Assembly: GCF_028682395.1 (NCBI RefSeq)
Contig: NZ_JANHLC010000001.1
Location: 558,001 to 622,000, forward strand
DNA length: 64,000 bases
From: Pseudomonas putida
Lineage (GTDB): Bacteria; Pseudomonadota; Gammaproteobacteria; Pseudomonadales; Pseudomonadaceae
Direction: 5' to 3'
A program made the translations under genes and the position numbers. Below are positions 9,776 to 20,091 of the stretch, one piece after another (position 1 is the first letter of the stretch; the number at the start of each line of letters is the position of its first letter). The notes under the pieces are model-generated. The model did no database searches, was not told where the DNA came from, and saw only the letters and a list, made by a program, of their open reading frames with translations.

Positions 9776-10720
9776 TTATTCCCCAGGCCAGAACGCCCGG
9801 ATGCCGGCAACCCCTTGTGCGCCGCTGGTCCAGGCCTGCTGGCGCTCTTGCGGCCCCACACCGCCGAGCAGATACACAGGCTTATTGAACGTCTCGATCA
9901 ATTGCGTCGCCCGCTCCCAACCCAAAGGCTCGACATCCGGATGGGTCTGGGTGGGCTGAACTGGCGACAGCGTGACGAAATCCACATCCATCTGCTGGGC
10001 CAGCGACAGCTCTTGCGCGTTGTGGCAGGAAGCCGCCAGCCAGCGATTTTTTGGAAACGGCCGGCCAGCACTGGCCAGTTTGCTCAACTGCTTGGCGGTC
10101 AAATGCCAACCCGCTGCCGGGAAATCGCCCAGCCACTCCAGCGGCCCCTTGAGCATCAACTGCGCCTTGCCCGCACACAGTCCGACCGCATCTACCGCCA
10201 GGTCGCGGTACTTCGGGTCGTAGCCATTGGGCGCCCGCAATTGGATCAGCTTGATGCCACCGGCAATGGCCTTCTGCATACCCCGCAACAACTGCGGCGT
10301 TTCCAGACCGTCAGGCGTAATCAGGTATTCGGCCGGCAAACGCGCAGCGGCCACAATCGGCTGGTTGGCCGCGGGAAACGCGTAGTCGCTCAGCTCCCGA
10401 GCGGTTACCCAGGCCAGCGGCTGCCCCTCGGCGCCATGGGGCTCGCCGGTAAAGGCCGAAACCTCCCAGACATCCAGCAGAACCTGCTTATCCGGATAAT
10501 CATGGCGCACAGCGATCAGCGGACGGGCCGTCGTCACGCCGATGCCCAGCTCTTCGCTCAACTCCCGAGCCAACGCCACCTCAACGCTCTCGCCCGCCTC
10601 GACCTTACCCCCCGGAAACTCCCAGAGGCCACCCTGGTGCTGAGTGTCGGCACGCCGGGCGATCAGAATCCGCCCGTCGAGCCCGCGGATAACGGCGGCT
10701 GCCACATGCACACGCTTCAC
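9776..10720 (-). CDS. mutT: MutT Nudix hydrolase fused to ThiE-like domain
   Basis: 314 residues in two parts. Residues 1-130 are a MutT enzyme (VKRVHVAAAVI start) with a full Nudix box GGKVEAGESVEVALARELSEELGI, which removes 8-oxo-dGTP from the nucleotide pool. Residues about 140-314 resemble thiamine-phosphate synthase (TIM barrel; KLIQLRA, HLTAKQLS, DFVTLSPVQPT, VYLLGGVG), but it lacks part of the pyrophosphate-handling residues I would expect, so thiamine synthesis activity is doubtful. This fusion is standard in pseudomonads. The GTG start at 10720 overlaps the GST stop (GTGA) and has GGAGG upstream. It is last in a gst-mutT unit, following argJ and secA, as in PAO1 PA4400-PA4403. Confidence 0.9.
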   Translation of the reverse strand: MKRVHVAAAVIRGLDGRILIARRADTQHQGGLWEFPGGKVEAGESVEVALARELSEELGIGVTTARPLIAVRHDYPDKQVLLDVWEVSAFTGEPHGAEGQPLAWVTARELSDYAFPAANQPIVAAARLPAEYLITPDGLETPQLLRGMQKAIAGGIKLIQLRAPNGYDPKYRDLAVDAVGLCAGKAQLMLKGPLEWLGDFPAAGWHLTAKQLSKLASAGRPFPKNRWLAASCHNAQELSLAQQMDVDFVTLSPVQPTQTHPDVEPLGWERATQLIETFNKPVYLLGGVGPQERQQAWTSGAQGVAGIRAFWPGE

Positions 10721-11349
10721 TTGCCGATTTCCTCCAAAGCAGCCCGTTGCCAGGCTTGAAATGCTGGCCATTGGTAGATGGCCTCGATATAGGCCAGCGC
10801 ATCGGCTGGCAACGCTACCCGATAGGTGCGCAAGCGCACCGCGACCGGTGCGAAAAAGGCATCGGCCAGGGTCAGGCGCCCGAACAGATAAGGACCGCTC
10901 TCGGTGGCTACCGCCCGACACTCGGCCCACAGCGCGACCATACGCTCGATATCGGCCTGGGCCTCATCCGGCATTGGCACCAACGCCTGGTCGCGGCTCA
11001 AATCAAAGGGCAAGTTGCCCCGCAGGCCGAAAAAGCCACTGTGCATCTGCGCACACGCCGAACGTGCAAACGCTCGAACCGCGATATCGGCGGGCCACAG
11101 GCAGGCGTCAGGGAAACGGTCATTGAGGTATTCGATAATCGCCAGCGAGTCGGCGACCACACCATGCTCGCTCTTGAGCACGGGGACTTTGCCGGTGCTC
11201 GAATGCTCCAGCATTTGCTGGCGGCTATCCGGCTGATTCAGGCGAATCAGTTGTTCGGTGTAGCGCTCGCCGGTCAGCTCCAGTGCCAGGGCGGCACGCA
11301 GGGACCAGGAGGAATACAGTTTGTCGCCAATAATCAGATGAAGGCTCAT
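10717..11349 (-). CDS. Glutathione S-transferase family protein
   Basis: 210 residues: an N-terminal thioredoxin fold with YSSWSLRAALALELTG (candidate catalytic Ser/Tyr region), the cis-Pro segment GKVPVLKSEHG, and the glutathione-contact motif DSLAIIEYLNDRFPD, then an all-helical C-terminal domain with YLFGRLTLADAFFAPVAVR, which contains the GST N-capping box. The substrate cannot be told. AAGGATCC precedes the ATG. It overlaps the mutT fusion gene by four bases (GTGA), so these two are coupled. Confidence 0.9.
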   Translation of the reverse strand: MSLHLIIGDKLYSSWSLRAALALELTGERYTEQLIRLNQPDSRQQMLEHSSTGKVPVLKSEHGVVADSLAIIEYLNDRFPDACLWPADIAVRAFARSACAQMHSGFFGLRGNLPFDLSRDQALVPMPDEAQADIERMVALWAECRAVATESGPYLFGRLTLADAFFAPVAVRLRTYRVALPADALAYIEAIYQWPAFQAWQRAALEEIGK

Positions 11350-11380
11350 GGCCGGATCCTTTGTTAGTTAAAGGGGGCCA

Positions 11381-11443
11381 TCGCAAGCCTGCTCGCGCCT
11401 ACAGGGGGTGGGGCTGTATCTGTAGGAGCGAGCTGGCCCGCGA
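11381..11443. repeat. Paired REP elements in opposite orientation
   Basis: TCGCAAGCCTGCTCGCGCCTACAG at 11381-11404 and TGTAGGAGCGAGCTGGCCCGCGA at 11421-11443 are inverted copies of the Pseudomonas REP type (GTAGGAGCGAGC...GCTCGCGA). They sit in the 111-base gap between argJ and the GST gene, where they could form a large hairpin that limits transcription or stabilises mRNA. Confidence 0.85.
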
Positions 11444-11460
11444 AAGCGTTCAGCAGCCCA

Positions 11461-12678
11461 TCACGTGCGGTATTCGGCGTTGATCTTCACGTATTCGTGG
11501 GACAGGTCGGTGGTCCAGATGGTCTCGCTGCACGCACCACGGCCCAGTTCGATACGGATGGTGATCTCTTCCTGCTGCATGACCGCTGCGCCCTGGGCTT
11601 CGGTGTAGCTGGCCGCGCGAGCGCCCTGGCTGGCAATACAGACCGGACCGAGGAACACGTCAATCTTGCTGACATCCAGGTCCGGCACACCGGCACGGCC
11701 GACTGCCGCCAGGATGCGGCCCCAGTTCGGGTCGGAAGCGAACAGCGCCGTCTTGATCAGCGGCGAATGCGCCACGGTATAGCCCACATCCAGGCATTCC
11801 TGGTGATTGGCGCCACCATTGACTTCAACGGTGACGAACTTGGTCGCCCCTTCACCGTCACGAACAATGGCCTGGGCCACTTCCATGCAGACTTCCAGCA
11901 CCGCCTGCTTCAGTGCCGCAAACAGCGGGCCGCTGGCTTCGGTGATGGTTGGCAGCTTGGCCTGGCCGGTAGCGATCAGCATGCAGCAGTCGTTGGTCGA
12001 GGTATCACCGTCGATCGTGATGCGGTTGAACGACTTGTTGGCCCCATCGAGCAGCAGGTCCTGGAGCACTTCACGCGAAACGCTGGCATCGGTGGCGATA
12101 TAGCCGAGCATCGTGGCCATATTGGGCCGAATCATGCCCGCGCCCTTGCTGATCCCTGTGACGGTGACGGTGACGCCATCGTGCTGGAACTGGCGGCTGG
12201 CCCCCTTGGGCAGGGTATCGGTGGTCATGATCCCGGTGGCCGCGGCCGCCCAGTTATCCACGGACAGATCATCCAGGGCAGCCTGCAGCGCACCTTCGAT
12301 TTTTTCCACCGGCAATGGCTCGCCGATCACCCCCGTGGAATACGGCAGCACGGCACTGGCATCGACGCCGGTCAGCGCCGCAAGCTTCTCGCAGGTCCGC
12401 GCAGCCGCCGCCAGGCCTGGCTCGCCGGTACCGGCGTTGGCATTGCCGGTATTGGTCAGCAGGTAACGCACCGTGCCCTGGACACGCTGCTTGGCCAGGA
12501 TCACCGGCGCGGCGCAGAACGCATTGAGGGTGAACACGCCGGCCACGGTCGAGCCCTCGACACAGCGCATCACTACCACATCCTTGCGCCCCGGGCGTTT
12601 GATGCCGGCCGAAGCAATACCGAGTTCAAAACCGGCAACCGGGTGCAACGTGGGCAAAGGACCAAGACCAACAGCCAT
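11461..12678 (-). CDS. argJ: Bifunctional ornithine acetyltransferase / N-acetylglutamate synthase
   Basis: 405 residues, normal for ArgJ. The self-cleavage motif NMATML is at 186-191; the precursor is cut before Thr189, which becomes the nucleophile of the beta chain. Other conserved segments are [15 protein letters not shown] at the N-terminus, [10 protein letters not shown] and GDTSTNDCC. The enzyme recycles the acetyl group between N-acetylornithine and glutamate in arginine synthesis, and if bifunctional also uses acetyl-CoA; the sequence cannot separate mono- from bifunctional forms. GAGGAGCGCATTC precedes the ATG at 12678. It lies downstream of secA but behind a terminator, so it should have its own promoter. 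Confidence 0.95.
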   Translation of the reverse strand: MAVGLGPLPTLHPVAGFELGIASAGIKRPGRKDVVVMRCVEGSTVAGVFTLNAFCAAPVILAKQRVQGTVRYLLTNTGNANAGTGEPGLAAAARTCEKLAALTGVDASAVLPYSTGVIGEPLPVEKIEGALQAALDDLSVDNWAAAATGIMTTDTLPKGASRQFQHDGVTVTVTGISKGAGMIRPNMATMLGYIATDASVSREVLQDLLLDGANKSFNRITIDGDTSTNDCCMLIATGQAKLPTITEASGPLFAALKQAVLEVCMEVAQAIVRDGEGATKFVTVEVNGGANHQECLDVGYTVAHSPLIKTALFASDPNWGRILAAVGRAGVPDLDVSKIDVFLGPVCIASQGARAASYTEAQGAAVMQQEEITIRIELGRGACSETIWTTDLSHEYVKINAEYRT

Positions 12679-12740
12679 GAATGCGCTCCTCAACAAAATA
12701 TAGGCCCCGCCCGCTGGCGGGTGGCCTGCTCAATAATGGT

Positions 12741-12773
12741 AAAACGCCGCGACGGCTAAAGCCGGTCGCGGCG
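12741..12773 (-). terminator. Terminator after secA
   Basis: On the minus strand, CGCCGCGAC-CGGCTTTAGCCG-TCGCGGCG forms a GC-rich hairpin followed by TTTT. It lies 29 bases past the secA stop and before argJ. Confidence 0.75.
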
Positions 12774-12801
12774 CGGGTATTACAACATCGGTGGGATGAC
12801 C

Positions 12802-15537
12802 TTAGTTGATCTGCCCGTGGCAATGCTTGAATTTCTTGCCCGAACCGCAGTGGCACAGTTCGTTGCGACCCAGTTTCTGCTCATTGCGAACCGGGGCGCT
12901 GGCCAGGGCGACGTCGACTTCTTCACCCAGCAACTCCGGCTGCTCGAGACCCGGGGCCTCGTCGTGCTGGAACTGCATGCGCTGGGCCAGGGCTTCGGCT
13001 TCCTGACGCAGGCGGGCCTCTTCTTCGGCCGGATCTTCGCGGCGCACCTGTACGTGGGACAGCACGCGAATCGAGTCGCGCTTGATCGAATCGAGCAGCT
13101 CGGAGAACAGCGTAAACGACTCGCGCTTGTACTCCTGCTTCGGGTTCTTCTGGGCGTAGCCACGCAGGTGGATACCGTGGCGCAGGTGGTCCATGGTCGA
13201 CAGGTGGTCTTTCCACAGGTCGTCCAGTACGCGCAGGACGATCTGCTTCTCGAAGGTGCGCAGGGCTTCGGCACTGGCCTGCTCTTCCTTCTCGTTGTAG
13301 GCGGCAACCAGTTCGGCCAGCAGTTTTTCGCGCAGGGTTTCTTCGTACAGGTGATCGTCTTCGTCGAGCCATTGCTGGATCGGCAGTTTCACCCCGAAAT
13401 CGCTCTGCAGCGCGGCTTCCAGGCCCGCCACGTCCCACTGCTCGGGCAGCGATTGTGGAGGAATATGGGCGCTGACGGTGGCATCGAGCACATCTTTACG
13501 GAAGTCTGCGATGGTCTCGCCGATGTTGTCGGCGGCCAGCAGGCTGTTACGCATGTGATAGATCACTTTGCGCTGTTCGTTGTTGACGTCGTCGAACTCG
13601 AGCAATTGCTTACGGATGTCGAAGTTGCGCCCTTCAACCTTGCGCTGTGCCTTTTCGATTGCGTTGGTCACCATACGGTGCTCAATCGCCTCGCCTGGCT
13701 GCATACCCAGGGCTTTCATGAAGTTCTTCACCCGATCCGAAGCGAAAATACGCATCAGGCTGTCTTCCAGCGACAGGTAGAAGCGGCTGGAACCAGCGTC
13801 ACCTTGACGCCCCGCACGACCACGCAACTGGTTGTCGATACGACGCGATTCGTGACGCTCGGAGGCGATCACCTGCAGGCCACCCGACTCCAGCACTTGC
13901 TGGTGGCGTTTCTGCCAGTCGGCCTTGATCTGCGCGATCTGCTCAGGGGTCGGGTTTTCCAGGGAGGCCACTTCGACTTCCCAGTTGCCGCCCAGCAGGA
14001 TGTCAGTACCACGACCAGCCATGTTGGTGGCGATAGTCAGCGCGCCGGGACGACCCGCCTGGGCAATGATTTCCGCTTCTTTTTCGTGGAACTTGGCGTT
14101 CAGAACCTTGTGCTCGATGCCTTCCTTTTGCAGCAGGGCGGACATGTGCTCCGAGGTTTCAATCGTGGCGGTACCGACCAGGACGGGACGGCCCTGGGCC
14201 ATGCATTCCTTGATATCGGCGATGATCGCCGCGTACTTCTCTTCGGCGGTGAGGAAAACCAGGTCGTTGTAGTCCTTACGCGCCAACGGCTTGTTCGGCG
14301 GGATGACCATCACTTCCAGACCGTAGATCTGGTGGAACTCGAACGCTTCGGTGTCGGCCGTACCGGTCATGCCGGACAACTTGTTGTACAGACGGAAGTA
14401 GTTCTGGAACGTGGTCGAAGCCAGGGTCTGGCTTTCCGCCTGGATATTGAGGTTTTCCTTGGCTTCGATAGCCTGATGCAGGCCCTCGGACAAACGACGA
14501 CCCGGCATGGTACGGCCGGTGTGTTCGTCGACCAGTACGACCTGACCATCCTGGACAATGTATTCGACGTTGCGATTGAACAGCTTGTGGGCACGCAGGC
14601 CGGCATACACGTGGGTCAGCAGGCCCAGGTTATGTGCCGAGTAGAGGCTCTCGCCTTCGGCCAGCAGACCGACACGGGTCAGCATCTCTTCGATGAACTG
14701 GTGACCGGCTTCGTTGAGCTCGACCTGACGGGTCTTCTCGTCAACGGTAAAATGCCCTTCCTGGGTCACCTCACCCTCGACCTCCTCCACATGCTGCTTG
14801 AGCTGCGGGATCAGCTTGTTGATCTCGATATACAGCTTGGAGCTGTCTTCGGCCTGGCCGGAGATAATCAGCGGTGTACGGGCTTCGTCGATCAGGATCG
14901 AGTCGACTTCGTCGATCACGGCAAAGTTGAGCTCGCGCTGGAACTTGTCTTCCATGCTGAAAGCCATGTTGTCGCGCAGGTAGTCGAAGCCGAATTCGTT
15001 GTTGGTGCCGTAGGTGATGTCGGCAGCGTAGGCCGCACGCTTCTCTTCCGGTGGCTGGAACGGTGTCACGACACCGACCGTCAGGCCGAGGAACTCATAG
15101 AGTGGGCGCATCCAGTTGGCGTCGCGGCGGGCCAGGTAATCGTTGACCGTGACCACGTGCACGCCCTTGCCGGACAGGGCGTTGAGATACACGCCGAGGG
15201 TCGCCACCAGGGTCTTGCCTTCACCGGTACGCATTTCGGCGATCTTGCCTTCATGCAGGGTCATGCCGCCGATCAACTGGACGTCGAAGTGGCGCATGCC
15301 CATGACGCGCTTGCCGGCTTCACGGGCAACCGCGAAGGCTTCGGGCAGCAATTGATCGAGGGTCTCGCCTTTAGCTATGCGGTCTTTGAACTCTTGGGTC
15401 TTGGCGCGCAATTGCTCGTCTGAAAGAGCCACCATCTGCTCTTCCAACGCATTGACGATCTGTACCGTCTTGAGCATGCGTTTGACTTCGCGCTCGTTCT
15501 TGCTTCCAAAAAGTTTCTTTAACAAAGGCGCAAACAT
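12802..15537 (-). CDS. secA: Protein translocase ATPase SecA
   Basis: 911 residues, full length. NBD1 has Walker A MRTGEGKT at 102-109 and Walker B with DEVDS; the preprotein cross-linking domain, NBD2 (AGRGTDI), the helical scaffold and the C-terminal zinc finger CxCx8CH ([15 protein letters not shown]) are all present. SecA drives preproteins through SecYEG with ATP. The start at [17 protein letters not shown] is the conserved N-terminus; six codons upstream are in frame but not conserved. The neighbours argJ, GST and mutT fusion downstream, and dciA upstream, fit the PAO1 order, except that the expected lpxC/fts cluster is not found beyond dciA. Confidence 0.97.
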   Translation of the reverse strand: MFAPLLKKLFGSKNEREVKRMLKTVQIVNALEEQMVALSDEQLRAKTQEFKDRIAKGETLDQLLPEAFAVAREAGKRVMGMRHFDVQLIGGMTLHEGKIAEMRTGEGKTLVATLGVYLNALSGKGVHVVTVNDYLARRDANWMRPLYEFLGLTVGVVTPFQPPEEKRAAYAADITYGTNNEFGFDYLRDNMAFSMEDKFQRELNFAVIDEVDSILIDEARTPLIISGQAEDSSKLYIEINKLIPQLKQHVEEVEGEVTQEGHFTVDEKTRQVELNEAGHQFIEEMLTRVGLLAEGESLYSAHNLGLLTHVYAGLRAHKLFNRNVEYIVQDGQVVLVDEHTGRTMPGRRLSEGLHQAIEAKENLNIQAESQTLASTTFQNYFRLYNKLSGMTGTADTEAFEFHQIYGLEVMVIPPNKPLARKDYNDLVFLTAEEKYAAIIADIKECMAQGRPVLVGTATIETSEHMSALLQKEGIEHKVLNAKFHEKEAEIIAQAGRPGALTIATNMAGRGTDILLGGNWEVEVASLENPTPEQIAQIKADWQKRHQQVLESGGLQVIASERHESRRIDNQLRGRAGRQGDAGSSRFYLSLEDSLMRIFASDRVKNFMKALGMQPGEAIEHRMVTNAIEKAQRKVEGRNFDIRKQLLEFDDVNNEQRKVIYHMRNSLLAADNIGETIADFRKDVLDATVSAHIPPQSLPEQWDVAGLEAALQSDFGVKLPIQQWLDEDDHLYEETLREKLLAELVAAYNEKEEQASAEALRTFEKQIVLRVLDDLWKDHLSTMDHLRHGIHLRGYAQKNPKQEYKRESFTLFSELLDSIKRDSIRVLSHVQVRREDPAEEEARLRQEAEALAQRMQFQHDEAPGLEQPELLGEEVDVALASAPVRNEQKLGRNELCHCGSGKKFKHCHGQIN

Positions 15538-15844
15538 ATCGGCAGGTTCTTCCACACATAGGGATGGAGGGCGGCCCCGTGAGTCGCCCGAGCAGCCCTT
15601 ATGGCCGCATGCGAACGAGCATTCTACCCGGAAACGATGGTGAGGAAAGTGGCGTTATTCCACGATGCTGGCACAGCGCTGTTACTGGGGCCTGGTTAAA
15701 ATAAGGCCTTTTGGCCGAACTTCAAGCCATAAACGCGAGAAGTTGCTGGCTCATTGTCTGACAAACCCCGCACGCGATCGATGCAACCCAGTGTCGCAGG
15801 GGGTTTCTGCTACCATGGCGCCTTGTTACCCGAGGTGTCTAATT
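15538..15844. other. Divergent promoter region between secA and dciA
   Basis: About 307 bases. It holds the promoters of secA (left) and dciA (right). A loose inverted repeat (AACCCC near 15765 with GGGGTT near 15800) is the only structure I see. I found no small secM-like ORF with an arrest motif. Confidence 0.4.
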
Positions 15845-16309
15845 ATGGCATTCCGCCCTCTTCCGGCCCGGGCGCCCGCCGTTCTGTTGCGTGAAGCCAA
15901 GCCGCTCAAGGCCATTTTTGTCCAGGCCCAGCGTCTGTCCCATTGGCAGCGCCTGCTCGACAGCCAGCTGCAACCGGCGGCCCGCGAACATTGTCACGTC
16001 GCCTCCTGGCGCGAAGGCACCTTGCTGCTGATCGTCACCGACGGGCATTGGGCCACGCGCCTGCGCTATCAGCAAAAACGCCTGCAACGTCAATTGCAGG
16101 CGTTTGAAGAGTTCGCCAACCTCACGCGGATCCTGTTCAAGGTACAGCCGCCAACGGTCCAGCAAGGCGCTGCCGGCCATACCATGGACCTGTCGAACCA
16201 GGCCGCCGAAACCCTCCAGGCAACGGCCGAGGGCATCAGCGACCCCAACCTGCGCGCCGCCCTCGAACGCCTGGCCAGCCATGCCCGGCCCAAGGATCCC
16301 AGCCGCTAA
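15845..16309 (+). CDS. dciA: DciA-type (DUF721) replicative helicase operator
   Basis: 154 residues. The C-terminal part of the first 100 residues carries the DUF721 pattern (LTDGHWATRLRYQQKRLQRQL), a KH-like fold with a W-A-RL core. DciA assists loading of the DnaB helicase in bacteria that lack DnaC/DnaI, including Pseudomonas. GAGGTGTCTAATT precedes the ATG at 15845; a longer in-frame extension to 15665 is not conserved. Its stop overlaps the stop of the convergent yjgR gene by four bases. Position next to secA matches PAO1. Confidence 0.85.
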   Translation: MAFRPLPARAPAVLLREAKPLKAIFVQAQRLSHWQRLLDSQLQPAAREHCHVASWREGTLLLIVTDGHWATRLRYQQKRLQRQLQAFEEFANLTRILFKVQPPTVQQGAAGHTMDLSNQAAETLQATAEGISDPNLRAALERLASHARPKDPSR

Positions 16310-17805
16310 CGGCGTTTATTGCCACCCAGCAACGACCCCATCAGCCCGCGCACCAACTGGCGCCCCAACTGGTTGGCCGCCTGGCGCACCACCGACTTGA
16401 GCGCCATCCCCGCCGTACTGCCCAAAAACTCGCCGGCCTTGTCGGCCAGGCTTTCTTCCTCGGGTTGCGGCTTGCCTGGCGCCGCCTGTTCGGTCGGGGC
16501 CAAAGCCTTGCGCGCCATCAGGACTTCATAGGCTGATTCGCGATCAATCGGTTTGTCGTAGCGCCCCGCAAGCGGCGAGGTGCGAATCAAGGCCGCACGC
16601 TCGGCCTCGCTCAAAGGACCGATGCGCGACTGCGGCGGCGCGATCAGCACGCGCTCGACCATGGCGGGCGTGCCTTTGTCCTGCAGGGTCCCGACCAGTG
16701 CCTCACCGATTCCCAACTCGGTCAGTACCGCGAGGCTGTCAAACGCCGGGTTGGGCCGAAACCCGTCGGCGACTGCCCGCAGGGATTTCTGCTCCTTGGC
16801 GGTAAACGCCCGCAGACCGTGCTGAATCCGCAGGCCGAGCTGGGCCAGAATGGCGTCTGGTAAATCGCTGGGCGACTGAGTCACAAAATAGACGCCGACC
16901 CCTTTCGAGCGAATCAGGCGAACCACCTGTTCCAGGCGATCCTGCAGGGCTTTCGGGGTATCGGCGAACAACAAGTGCGCCTCATCGAAAAACAGCGCCA
17001 GCAACGGTTTGTCCGCATCGCCTCGTTCGGGCAGTTGTTCGAACAGCTCGGCCAGCAACCAGAGCAGAAAAGTCGCATAGACCTTCGGTGCTTCATGCAC
17101 CAGGAGGCTGGCGTCAAGCAGATGAATGCGCCCGCGCCCATCGCTGGCCGGCTGGAGCAGATCCTCCAGTTGCAGGGCCGGCTCACCGAACAAGGCTTCG
17201 GCGCCCTGCTGCTCCAACGTCGCCAGCCGGCGCATCAGGGCCTGGCTGGAACCGGTGGTCATCAACGCACTGTCCTCGCCAAGCAATTGCGGGTGTTCCT
17301 TGAGGTGATTGAGCAGTGCCTTGAGATCCTTCAAATCCAGTAACAACAACCCTTCACGGTCGGCGACCTTGAATGCCGCATAGAGTGCGGCCTGCTGGCT
17401 ATCGGTCAACTCGAGCAGGCTGCCCAGTAATAAAGGCCCCATTTCACTCAGGGTGGTCCGTAATGGATGACCGGATTGTCCGTGAACATCCCACAGCGTC
17501 ACCGGATACCCCTGGGGTCGATGATTAAGCCAGGGCATGCCCGCGATACGTTCAGCGATTTTACCCTGTGGCTGGCCCGCGGCGCCCAGACCACAGAGGT
17601 CACCCTTGATATCGGCGGCGAATACCGCGACGCCCGCATCACTGAAGGCCTCGGCCAAACGTTGCAGGGTCACGGTCTTGCCGGTGCCGGTGGCGCCCGC
17701 GATCAGGCCATGCCGGTTAGCCAGGCGCATGGCCTGGGCAATCGGCTGCCCGGACAGATTGGCACCCAGCATAAGTTGCGATGTATCAGCCATTTCATCA
17801 CCCAT
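16306..17805 (-). CDS. yjgR: YjgR-type (DUF853) HerA/FtsK-like P-loop ATPase
   Basis: 499 residues. LIAGATGTGKTVTLQRLAEAF (Walker A near residues 37-44), an AADIKGDLCGL segment, the Walker B LLALFFDEAHLLF and the arginine-rich LRIQHGLRAFTAKEQKSL are those of DUF853 helicase-like proteins related to HerA and TraD-type pumps. The C-terminal 60 residues form an alanine/glycine-rich amphipathic tail. Function is not established in bacteria. Two starts are possible: ATG 17805 (GAGGGAAAG ten bases upstream, chosen) and ATG 17793. Convergent with dciA with a four-base overlap. Confidence 0.85.
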   Translation of the reverse strand: MGDEMADTSQLMLGANLSGQPIAQAMRLANRHGLIAGATGTGKTVTLQRLAEAFSDAGVAVFAADIKGDLCGLGAAGQPQGKIAERIAGMPWLNHRPQGYPVTLWDVHGQSGHPLRTTLSEMGPLLLGSLLELTDSQQAALYAAFKVADREGLLLLDLKDLKALLNHLKEHPQLLGEDSALMTTGSSQALMRRLATLEQQGAEALFGEPALQLEDLLQPASDGRGRIHLLDASLLVHEAPKVYATFLLWLLAELFEQLPERGDADKPLLALFFDEAHLLFADTPKALQDRLEQVVRLIRSKGVGVYFVTQSPSDLPDAILAQLGLRIQHGLRAFTAKEQKSLRAVADGFRPNPAFDSLAVLTELGIGEALVGTLQDKGTPAMVERVLIAPPQSRIGPLSEAERAALIRTSPLAGRYDKPIDRESAYEVLMARKALAPTEQAAPGKPQPEEESLADKAGEFLGSTAGMALKSVVRQAANQLGRQLVRGLMGSLLGGNKRR

Positions 17806-17978
17806 GGTTAAGCTTTCCCTCGCGCGGTCGATAGTTCAGGCGGCGAACCAGAAACATTAAGAATCATGTCGGATAAGTCTCCAAGCAGGGAAGCACTAGC
17901 CCCTGACTTTCACGACATCGCCAGCTCACGCTGACTGCAACCCCGAACATATAAAGACCTTAGCGGACCCCACAAGCC

Positions 17979-19868
17979 ATGAACACAAATCTCAGCTTCA
18001 GACACAAGATCCTGCTTGCTGCGTCCCTGATCGTGATCGCCACCTTTGCGCTGTTCACGCTGTACAACGACTACCTGCAACGCAACGCCATTCGCAGCAA
18101 TCTGCACAACTACCTGCACGATATGGGTGACACCACTGCCCACACCATCCAGACCTGGCTGGCCGGGCGCAGCTTGCTGATCGAGAACCTGGCACAGTCG
18201 ATCGCCCTCAACCCCGAACTCGGCCATGTCAATCAGTTGCTGGAACAGGAGGCGATCAAGCAGACCTTCATCGGCGCCTACCTGGGCACCACGCAAGGCC
18301 AGTTCACCACTCGCCCCGACAGCAAGATGCCCGAAGGCTATGACCCCCGCGTCCGCGCCTGGTACAAGATCGCCGAGAGCAGCAGCGGCTCGGCCATCAC
18401 CGAACCCTATTTGGACCTTTCTTCCGGGCAAATGGTGATCGCTATTGTCGACAGCGTGCGCCAGGCCGGTAAAAGCCTGGGGGTGGTCGGAGGCGATGTC
18501 AGCCTGCAAGCCATCACCGACACCATCAATGCGCTCGACTTCAATGGCATGGGTTATGCGTTTTTGATCAGTGCCGACGGCAAGATCCTGGTCCACCCGG
18601 ACAAAAACATGACCACCAAGCAGCTCAAGGAGCTCTTTCCCCAAGACACGCCGCGCATCGGCGATACCATTAGCGAAGTACAGCTCAACGGTAAGCCACG
18701 CATCATTGCCTTTACGCCTATCAAGGGGCTTTCCTCGGTCAGTTGGTACGTCGGCCTGTCCGTCGACAAGGACAAAGCCTTTGCCGGCCTGTCGACGTTC
18801 CGCACCTCCGCCTTGATTGCCACCGTGGTCGCCGTCGCGGCCTGCATTACCCTGCTCGGTATGCTGATCAGCCTGCTGATCCGCCCGCTGCACACCATGA
18901 CCCGGGCGATGCGCGATATCGCCGACGGCGAGGGTGACCTGACCCGTCGCCTGACGATCCACAATCACGACGAGTTCGGCACCCTGGCCAAGGCGTTCAA
19001 CCACTTTGTCGAGCGTATCCATGGCTCGATCCGTGAAGTCGCCTCGGCCACCGAGCATGTCAATGAAGTCGCCCTGCGCGTGGTCAGTGCGTCCAACTCC
19101 TCGATGCACAACTCCGATGAGCAGGCCAGCCGCACCAATAGCGTTGCCGCCGCCATCAACGAGCTGGGGGCTGCCGCCCAGGAGATCGCCCGCAACGCCG
19201 CCCAGGCTTCGCATCAGGCCAGCGATGTACGCGGCCTGGCCGAACAGGGCCAACAAGTGGTCGAGCGCAACATCGGCGCGATGAATCAACTGTCGCAGAT
19301 GCTCAGTGCTTCAAGTACCAATATCGAATCGCTCAATAGCAAGACCGTGAACATCGGCCAGATTCTGGAGGTCATCACCAGCATCTCCCAACAAACCAAC
19401 CTGCTGGCCCTCAACGCCGCCATCGAGGCCGCTCGCGCAGGCGAAGCCGGCCGTGGCTTCGCTGTGGTGGCCGATGAAGTACGCAACCTGGCCCATCGCA
19501 CCCAGGAGTCGGCGCAACAGGTGCAGAACATGATCGAGGAGTTGCAAATCGGGGCCCGCGAGTCGGTCAGCACCATGGGCGACAGCCAGCGTCATAGCCA
19601 GGAAAGCATGGAAATCGCCAATCTGGTCGGCGAGCGCCTGAGCAGCGTGACCCAGCGCATCGGTGAAATCGATGGCATGAACCAGTCGGTCGCCACCGCC
19701 ACGGAAGAGCAGCATTGCGTGGTCGAGTCGCTCAACATGGACATCAACGAGATCAACACCCTCAACCAGGAGGGCGTGGAGAACCTGCAAGCGACGCTGC
19801 GCGCCTGTACCGACCTGGAGCAGCAGGCTGCACGCCTGAAGCATCTGGTCGGGACGTTCCGCATCTAA
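17979..19868 (+). CDS. pctA: Amino-acid chemoreceptor of the PctA type (dCache MCP)
   Basis: 629 residues, the length I recall for P. aeruginosa PctA. Membrane helices at about 10-30 and 280-300 enclose a double-Cache domain. The amino-acid ligand motif is complete and falls at the same numbers as in PctA: R126, W128, Y129 (RVRAWYK), Y144 and D146 (EPYLDLS), D173 (GGDVSL). A HAMP domain and the signalling tip ([39 protein letters not shown]) follow. So it should sense alpha-amino acids through their amino and carboxyl groups and steer swimming via CheA/CheW. It is a single gene with its own promoter; no che genes are near. Exact ligand range cannot be told. Confidence 0.92.
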   Translation: MNTNLSFRHKILLAASLIVIATFALFTLYNDYLQRNAIRSNLHNYLHDMGDTTAHTIQTWLAGRSLLIENLAQSIALNPELGHVNQLLEQEAIKQTFIGAYLGTTQGQFTTRPDSKMPEGYDPRVRAWYKIAESSSGSAITEPYLDLSSGQMVIAIVDSVRQAGKSLGVVGGDVSLQAITDTINALDFNGMGYAFLISADGKILVHPDKNMTTKQLKELFPQDTPRIGDTISEVQLNGKPRIIAFTPIKGLSSVSWYVGLSVDKDKAFAGLSTFRTSALIATVVAVAACITLLGMLISLLIRPLHTMTRAMRDIADGEGDLTRRLTIHNHDEFGTLAKAFNHFVERIHGSIREVASATEHVNEVALRVVSASNSSMHNSDEQASRTNSVAAAINELGAAAQEIARNAAQASHQASDVRGLAEQGQQVVERNIGAMNQLSQMLSASSTNIESLNSKTVNIGQILEVITSISQQTNLLALNAAIEAARAGEAGRGFAVVADEVRNLAHRTQESAQQVQNMIEELQIGARESVSTMGDSQRHSQESMEIANLVGERLSSVTQRIGEIDGMNQSVATATEEQHCVVESLNMDINEINTLNQEGVENLQATLRACTDLEQQAARLKHLVGTFRI

Positions 19869-19893
19869 GTGGCGTAGGAGGCGCCGGCGCGAG

Positions 19894-20058
19894 TCAAGGC
19901 TCCGGCGGCGTGTCCTGCAGTTGCTTCCAGAGTTCGGCGGCACCGGGAAACTCGGTGCCGTCGTCCTGATCGAGCGCCTCGGGATCGAAGCGGCTCAGGC
20001 AGCCCTCGCCCAGGGTGGGCGGGGCCTGGGCAGTGGCCTTGTCGAGTGGATCACTCAT
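19894..20058 (-). CDS. Small conserved acidic protein downstream of purU
   Basis: 54 residues from ATG 20058, with a strong ribosome site (GGGAGGGG) seven to eight bases upstream. Sequence begins MSDPLDKATAQAPPTLGEG and is rich in Asp, Glu and Pro with no membrane segment or domain I recognise. It starts 33 bases after the purU stop on the same strand, so it is probably in the purU transcript. The strong ribosome site and intact frame support a real gene; function unknown. Confidence 0.65.
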   Translation of the reverse strand: MSDPLDKATAQAPPTLGEGCLSRFDPEALDQDDGTEFPGAAELWKQLQDTPPEP

Positions 20059-20091
20059 GGAAACCCCTCCCTGCAAGCCCGCTGGGGGCTA

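Noticed and set aside
11497..12759. 420-codon frame opposite argJ
   Set aside because: Long only because high GC removes stops; argJ on the other strand is certain.
12796..15423. 875-codon frame opposite secA
   Set aside because: Mirror of the secA codon pattern, rich in His/Gln/Val; secA is unambiguous.
15665..15844. N-terminal extension of dciA
   Set aside because: Not conserved in the family; the ATG at 15845 has a proper ribosome site.
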